Shown here: piece after piece, positions 56,774-64,000 of the stretch | Layout: the number at the start of each line of letters is the position of its first letter | Numbering within the stretch: the first letter of the stretch is position 1 | Assembly: GCF_032062135.1 (NCBI RefSeq) | Contig: NC_092859.1 | Location: forward strand, 48,055,962 to 48,119,961 | Direction: 5' to 3' | DNA: 64,000 nt | From: Pyxicephalus adspersus | Taxonomy: Eukaryota > Chordata > Amphibia > Anura > Pyxicephalidae | Notes under the pieces: model-generated | Told to the model about the DNA's origin: nothing | Database searches by the model: none | What the model saw: only the letters and a program-made list of their open reading frames with translations | Position numbers and translations under genes: made by a program

Positions 56774-58100
56774 AGTTTTTACAGTCAAGCTTACCTGATA
56801 ACCTGTAGTGTCATGAACTCTGAACTCTTTGCTCCTCTCCCTGACTATTTAAGCTCTGCCATTAGTGTGTCTTGCCTTAAAATTGCTACTACTACTGCTG
56901 CATTCCCTCATCTGCTATTTGCCTGTGTATTGATCTTTGACTATGGATTTATTGACTACTCTTATTGCTCGCTCCTGTTAACCTGATTTACATGGATACC
57001 GACTTTGGCTTTCTTTCTGACTATGCTTCTGTCTTGCTACTGCACCATTACAGCTGTCTATGAACAGAACACAGAGTATTTACTCTGTGAACCTCCTAGT
57101 TGCTACAGCAATTGAACTCCAAGCTTGTTCCCAGATTCTGACAAAATGGTTTATCATGAAGAGGAAAATCAGAAGATGGTGACAATGGACTGTTGAGTCG
57201 GACAGGTTTTAGGCAAAAAATCTTCTTGAAAACTGCAAAAATTTGTTCCTTTAGTTCCCAAATGATTAAGAAGTTTAATCAAAAGCGAGGCCCGCAGCAA
57301 GGGACTAAGCATAAGGCCTGCATGACAGGGTGTGAGGGCAGCCCCCTGCAGGTTTAGTAAGGATTAATGTGGTGGAGAGAAGATAGGGGTGGGATTAGCT
57401 AGAGGTCAGGTGGGAAGTAAGGGGAGGAGAAAAGAAGGGATTAAGTAGGAGGGTCCATCGGAAATGACGGACAGTTTTTTGCAGTATGGAAAATCCCCCC
57501 CACCCTCCCTTTTGGTAATGGCTAGGTTGCGGAGGCGGTTGGGGTTTAGGAGGGTAAGGGTCATTTTTGGAAGGGCAACCCAGTGGTAGGGTGCCCATTA
57601 AAAGGGAGTATGGTGTGGCCCCTGAGGCAGTGCTGGGTGGCTGAGGGCCAGTGTTTGTTTAAACAATAAAGATATTTGGTTGGAGCGGACTTCACCTTTA
57701 CCTAGACCTGCAGCTTGGTGGAGTAAAGTGAAGTTGTTTTGGGTATAGTGCAGTTTGGAACATTGATTTAAATGGGGGTATAGTTTATAGGTTTATTTTA
57801 TAATTGGTTGAGGAAAAGTTTTATATGTGCAAGTATTGTGTGCTATATATTACTGATACCTTAATGTTATGTGTTTTATATGTTAATTTGGGTTATTATA
57901 TGGTATTTAAATATTGTTCTGTTTATTGGTTATTTATTGTTTACTAGAGTTATATTATTGTTAATAAATGGGATGCTTGCCAGCCATTTAAACCAAAGAA
58001 GGTGTCAGAGTGTTTTTGGAGGGAATAGTGGCTGGTAGGCAATAGGGGGAAGTGTCGGAAAAGTTTTCATGTGTGGGAAAAGTTTGCAGGCGTGGGAAAA
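56774..58100. repeat. Unclassified repeat-like sequence
   Basis: 56,790-57,150 has CTGACTAT/TTGACTA words like 44.6 kb. 57,300-57,720 is purine-rich and moderately G+C-rich, with AATAAA near 57,666. A GGTGTCAGAGTGTTTTTGGA word near 57,999 and three TGTGGGAAAAGT-type repeats at 58,070-58,120 follow. An old LTR element is possible but not shown. Confidence 0.3.
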
Positions 58101-61100
58101 GTGTTCTTGTGTGGGAAGTATTTCACTAGGGGGTGGTATATCTGAACTAACCTAGTCAAGAGAAAGAGATGTGACCCAGTGGTTAACATGCCTCTGTTTT
58201 CATGCCTCTGACTTATTTTGGAGTGTGTTGCAGCCATCAATTTCTAAGTTTATGTTTTTACAAATAGAATAGTTTGTCAGTGAAAACCGTGGAAGTATTT
58301 TCTTTATTGTTTTGCCTTTTAAATGAAGGTTTAGGTGAATTGAATTACTGCTTCTAGTTTTTATTGCATTTTAAGAATGTTACAACTTTTGTTTGGAAAT
58401 GTTGGAAATTTGTAGTTAAGGATATTCATTAACTTTTTATTTGTAAAAAATGTAGAGGGTGAGATGATTAATTTGGAAATGTAAATTTAGTTTGGAAATC
58501 ATAAAACATTAAAGGTTGAAGTGTTTGCACCAGCCAATTCTCTGTAGAATGTGTTGTATTCTAAACCCTGAGGGAATACTGGGTTTCCTTGTATTTGTAA
58601 ATACTTTTGATACAGGGGAAAATTTTCTTCTAATTTCACATCATGTTGTGTGCTTTATTGTTTAATGGACTGTTTTATCCTAATAATTTTGGGTGGTGTT
58701 GTGCTTTAACACAGCTGACCATGTGAGCTGCCCTTTGTGATTTTTATTTTAAATCTGGATATATTTAACATGTATATACAGCCAAATCAAATAAATGCTA
58801 TAACTGGTACATTGTTAACTTTGATTTTATATACGTGAAACTAAATAATCCAATGTAATGTAAGTGTAATCTGTAATTACCTAACTATATAATAATAAAT
58901 CTATTTTTTTAGTGTTACATTTTTTTTTGTTACTACTCTAAACAAACATTTTTTTCCACATTTTCTTTATTAACAAAAGGTCAGTACATTTCCAAGGACA
59001 TATTCAAACTCTAGAACCACCCAACATATTTCTTCTTCACAACTACCAAAAACAGAATTTTTAAAAATGAATAGACTACCATTATTACAGAGTATAAACC
59101 TAATTTGCATGAGCTCAGTGGACTAGTCCAGATGTGATAACAAACATACGTGAAGAGAAAACCCTGGTGTGCCGCTTCACTTATGCATTGAATATATTTT
59201 ACAGAACTCCAAGGCAAAGTAAATAACATTTTCAGGTTGACTGAGGCTTTCAATCACAGTTTTCATATTTGGTTTAGTCAGAAGTTTGGGGATTTTGTTA
59301 TGTGTTAATTCAGGCAGTGACTGTGTTGTTCCAAAGATTACATTTTATTGTCTACATTAGCAATTCATTTTTAGGTTGGATACCCAAGAAAGAAGTGAGT
59401 ATCAGCTTGAGTATCAGCTGTTTCTCATCAAGGAAAATTATAAACTTTACTAAGAAGGACATTTAAAGGCAAAAAAAAAAAAAGAATAAATTAGACGTAC
59501 AATTTATGAAAAAATAATTCAGAGATTGGCAGCTCACTTCTAAATAAACTTACTAAAATCTTGCAGAGCTAAAAATTTTCCTACCTTTTTTTCTCTCTTG
59601 GGAATTCAAAAGAGTTACATTTGCCATTGATGTCTCATTTAATATCATGATCAGCACTCCAAATGTACCTTGTGGTACACAGTAAATGCATTTGGCCCAA
59701 ATATTTACCTGACAAACCTAATGTTGATATTATATAATTCATTGGCTAAATAGATAAGTTTGGTAAAAATCCTGCAATTTATAGTTGATGCTATTTAAAA
59801 TGCATAGCAATATGCTTAAGAAAGTGCTTTGCTTTCCTGCTGAACACATTAGAAATGATAATAGAAATTCAGGGGAAAAACTCAGTTAAGGGACCTTTAT
59901 TTTTGGAACTCCTCCTACTTCTTTGAGGAGAAAGCGGGACTTTTCCAGAATTTTATGAATGAGATGGGTTGTGGCATGTATTGTACAGTGGTGCATTGTA
60001 TAAAAAATGTGCAGCACTATTAACTTTTTGGTATAGGTCACATAGTGTAACCATTGACATTTCCCCACTACTGATTTTTTGTTGCCTATTTTTCCTTAGC
60101 CTTGATGACATATATTATAAACTAAGAATCTGTATCAGCTGAAACATAGATATTTGTTACTTATCCAACCATAGTTGGAGCTTGCTACTGCCACATTTTG
60201 TCCTGAGAGCCTAAAAGAGCAAAACTGTCATGTTCTTTAGAAAAAATGTGACTCAGTAATCGGTAAACTCTTGACAGTATTGCTGATTCATCAGTTACTG
60301 TAGTGTCTACTGTAGGACAGTTGACAGGTTTTAGTAAGCAGCATAAAATAAATTTGGTAACTGCCAAGTAATTTGCCATATGTAAAAAGGTACTAAAATT
60401 GTTCCCAATCTCATTTGGCACGAATCACAAATCAGCTTTCTTTAAAATGTATGAGAACATGAATAGAAGTATGTCTGTTTTTTCATATGTAAGACATGAA
60501 TGCAACCTGTTTAATGAACAACCAGATCATCAGTGTATAAATCTAATACTAAAAATACTTTAAGGGTCAATTTTGAGTAGGATGTGAACAGGATAGGTTT
60601 TTTTTGCCATCAGCCTGATTGTGAAGTGTCAAAATTTTGTTAGAGAGAACAAAAACATATTAAAAAAAAAGTGAAGGCTAGAAATGCCAAAGTTCAGACA
60701 ATGGAACTGCCTAATAAAAAAGAAAAAATTCTTGCACATTTTCTAGATGTGCACTTTACATAATTGCCAGCTAAAGCAGGGCAATTGGATTACATAATGC
60801 ATATTCGATTGTCAAGTGCACCATACTGCGGCTTATTCACCTGCAGGAATTAATGAAAATGTTTATCAAGGTTTGTCCCTTTCAGTAATGTCAGAGAACA
60901 TTGCCTGTGTTGTGCAATAACGAACTCTGCCTTCTCCTTTGTGACTATGAGCAAATTGGAATTTAACAGGTAAAAAGATGAGCTTCAAAATTAGGTCTCA
61001 TGAAATATTCAGAATTAATTTGCTAGCCACAGTTTTTATTGCTGGAAAGATGACATAAAGAACATCACAGAATGTAAATGATGAAACTTTTAATTTGTTC

Positions 61101-64000
61101 CTGATAAAGCAGACTAGTCTGTACTGGCTTTTTATTCATTTTGTTTGGTCTGAGTAATCAGATATTGTCTATGTAGCAGAAAAAAATAAACAGATTGAAA
61201 AGGGAGTTAGATAATTCCCTGTTCCTGAAACAGCATTTTTAATAAAATCTGAGAATCAGGTTTTAAACATACAAGAAATTGTGTCCAAATATTCTCATAA
61301 AAATTGCCATACAGTTATCTCAGCTGAAATTGGGCATGTTTGCAAGTTCAGCCTTTCATATAGAGTATTTCAGCAGTTCTAACACATGTTCCATCACTCA
61401 TAACCTCCAACAGTTTACACAAGACTTTGCCTTCCTATGAACTCCTAATCAGTTCAGGGTAGAATAATCACATGGTAGGAAAAGGGCAGAAAAACACGAC
61501 TAGCATTTTTTCTTTTTTTATGTTCTTTGTGCAAACAGTCCTTTTTTAGTACCCTCCCACCCAAGATTCAGAGATTCAAAAAATAAGCTACAATTACTTC
61601 CCTAATGTGAAACAAGTTCCATTGCTGAAACTTTAGCAACGTAACCACTGTTACATTTGTCTTGTTTGTAGACCCCAAATTTCTTGGGTATTAAAAATGC
61701 AGTCAATATCATCTATGTTATAAATCACTTTTTAAAGTGTAGTCAATATTTTTACAATGTGAATGTTTAGACAAGAAAAAAAAAAACCACAAAGTACTGT
61801 AATTAGCAAATAAATTATAAGGGAGAGTTTTATCTTAATTCAATATAAAATTTCCTTCCCCAATCTTAACAGAATAGTTTTCCTGTGAGGTTCACCAAAA
61901 TTGCTCAGAATTCAATTTTCAGATTACACTTTTGGTCAAGGTCATTGATTTCCTCGCAAGACATAAAGCCTTTGATCTGTGTCTGTAAAACATCAATGTA
62001 CGGTAGCTATCACAGGTCCCTTTGTATGAATTATAAATTATACAGCCTTCACGTTATGGAATTTTCCCGGTTATTTAATTAAGCACTTTGTTATTACTTA
62101 ACATCAATCAGAAGTTAATATGGCAAGTGTCAAAGACCAATGTCCAGCAATACAAAGTAAAGCTACATGAATCTGCTTTAGTATTAAAATATATATAAAA
62201 TAAATATATATTTGTATGTGTGTGTGTGTATTTTATTTACCTGTATGTTTCTATATGTTTTGATATGTCTATCTTATCCAATTATTCATAGCTGTTTATT
62301 GATTCCCAACCTATTCTTAGTTCCATGCCCATGAGAAAGAGCAGATTTGCTTATTTACATGCCAGTCTCTATATGAAACAAGGATTGTCATGGCCTGACA
62401 AAATAGTGGAAGCTCCAAACTAAGTTGTAACGGAATTGTTTCGGGAGAGGGTCTCATCTGAATAAGATAACTGTCTGTGGTGGGGGGTCATTGGTTGGAA
62501 AGCCTATTTAGTTGAAGTTCTCTTTACAAAGGGGGCCCCCAGATATATGCCCCCTTACTCTGCGGAATAAGAACAATGGTACATACCCCATACCCATTGC
62601 CAGTAAGGGCAATGAGCAGAGCTGCTCCGCTGCTGTTCTGCTTTCTGTGACAACAACCCTAATTGCCTGGACATAGCTGTCCTGGGCAGCTCTTATGTGT
62701 GATTCACTTAGCAAATGCCAATAATTATGATATGAATTCATATCAAATGATAGGGTATTTACACCTATAAAACAGTGTACAACTGTACATTTACTCCACA
62801 AATGGTGCATGTGTTAATGCAACCCCCAAACTCTCATTTCACTTCCTACACATCAAGCTTCCAATGACTAATGCTAGTGTACATATCCCCCTTGAAAAAG
62901 TATGGTACCCACCAATCACTTGTAATGTGATGGTATGACTACTATGAAATTCCATTGCACATTGTGTGGCAAGGTATAAGAGTTATGTTTGTTTTCTATC
63001 CACAAGGTAACATTCTGACAGAGTGGCTATGAATATCAAAATCTATCTCTTCACATAAAGTCAATTTACTATTAATGAAGAAAAAAATTACAATGAGCCC
63101 ACTAATTTATACAGTAGATATGATGATCAAAATATGCATTTATATGAAATACAGTTGAAAGGAACAGTGGCAATTTTCAGTGAAAGAAGTTAACTAACAG
63201 GAGACTTTTAAAACTTTTGTAAAACTTTTTGGTACAAATCAGTGATAAATATCATAAAAGATAAGAAGCATTTTAAAAATCCCAGTAATATTTCTAGCAA
63301 CAATATCTATCTCCTATTTTGCTCACAATTTGCATTCGTTCCTAATACAGTAAAATGTAACAATATTGTAAGCATACTTTTACATTTATATTAGGAAAGT
63401 TCGTTCATTCATTCATCACTGGAGTTGACCCCAATAATTGTTTCCAGGGACAATCATCTGATATTTCCACAAGGCTTAAACCACTTTACCTATATTATCA
63501 GATAACTATGTTTACAAGGAAGCTTTGGAAGTAAAGACCGACTTCCGTTTTCTTCAAAGAGGGATTCTAAATTAAGGGCTTATCTGTTGACCCAAACACT
63601 ATCTAGGGGCAGTAAGTAAAGAATGGAAAAGGTTAAACTAGGTACATAAGTCATTTGTTTCATATATCAGCATAAATTGACCAGGCACAAAGCTCAAGGA
63701 TAAGAAAGGTACATTATCAGCACTTATTATATAGACAACTCAATTATCATGCAAGCTGAGCACTGAAGGTTATTGAATTGTCTTGTTCTAGCTGGTTCTC
63801 ACTGTCAGACTGAGGCAGACAAATTGTCAGTGTTACTCCTGAGACACTGATACATCATTAAAGCAGTTTCTTAGAGATCTGTCCAAAGAAGTGATTACAC
63901 TTAAAAGTTTATGTGTGGGCAAAATTAACTCTGTCACAGGTTGCTTTAATTTGAAACAGCCGTGTGGAACAAAACATGTAATGGTCCTGCCTGAAATGCA
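58101..64000. other. Mostly unique non-coding sequence
   Basis: No transposon protein and no paired termini recognised. The minus-strand frames at 59,011-59,253, 60,185-60,421 and 62,508-62,810 have no motif. A short TA/TG-rich tract lies at 62,190-62,230. 62,500-62,700 is richer in G+C (GGGGGCCCCCAGATATATGC) and may be a repeat fragment. 60,760-60,960, 61,000-61,140 and 63,420-63,560 have balanced composition and could be conserved non-coding elements. Confidence 0.4.

Noticed and set aside
60185..60421. Minus-strand 78-codon frame, considered as a host exon or hAT fragment
   Set aside because: The residues show no motif that I can place, and no neighbouring exon or terminal repeat supports it.

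Overview
This 64 kb window is A+T-rich vertebrate nuclear DNA, most likely from a frog. The anuran guess rests on its repeat mixture: Tx1-like and CR1-like LINEs, an L2-type LINE tail, Tc1/mariner, pogo/Tigger-like, piggyBac and hAT elements, plus many copies of short inverted-repeat elements with ends near TGATTTATTAAAGC and CCGTATTTT that I associate with amphibian genomes. I found no intact host gene, convincing exon series, rRNA or functional tRNA. No open frame without homology exceeds about 130 codons, and every recognisable protein is a broken transposon relic.

Layout. 0.5-3.2 kb: CR1-like LINE (+). 4.0-4.5 kb: palindromic repeat. 4.5-5.9 kb: Tx1-like LINE (-). 8.1-9.5 kb: second CR1-like copy split at a TTAA by a piggyBac-derived element, then a 44-bp minisatellite. 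12.9-13.4 kb: internally deleted pogo-like element that keeps the transposase tail. 14.6-21.6 kb: inverted-repeat elements, a hAT-type element with a perfect 8-bp duplication, and a GC-rich repeat. 22.9-24.3 kb: broken copy 1 of a Cys-rich transposase-like protein that I cannot name. 28.2-30.2 kb: unrecognised, possibly retroviral relic (-) interrupted by a pogo-type element carrying a 185-bp tandem array. 30.5-33.5 kb: Tx1-like LINE (+). 33.3-36.7 kb: further MITEs and a Tc1 fragment. 40.6-41.5 kb: 3' part of a piggyBac element. 44.5-46.1 kb: mixed repeats with an L2-like 3' end. 46.3-47.8 kb: nearly full-length Tc1-like transposon. 52-56.8 kb: segmental duplication, Tc1 fragments, copy 2 of the Cys-rich protein and a tRNA-derived SINE head. 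58-64 kb: mostly unique sequence, with a few stretches that read like conserved non-coding DNA.

The pieces explain each other. The pogo relic at 12.9 kb accounts for three transposase-less elements with CCGTATTTT ends. The piggyBac relic at 41 kb accounts for the TTAA-flanked insert at 8.5 kb, because both share a non-coding terminal segment. The two copies of the Cys-rich protein have lost different parts, so together they outline the whole protein. The window is best read as a repeat-dense intergenic or intronic region.
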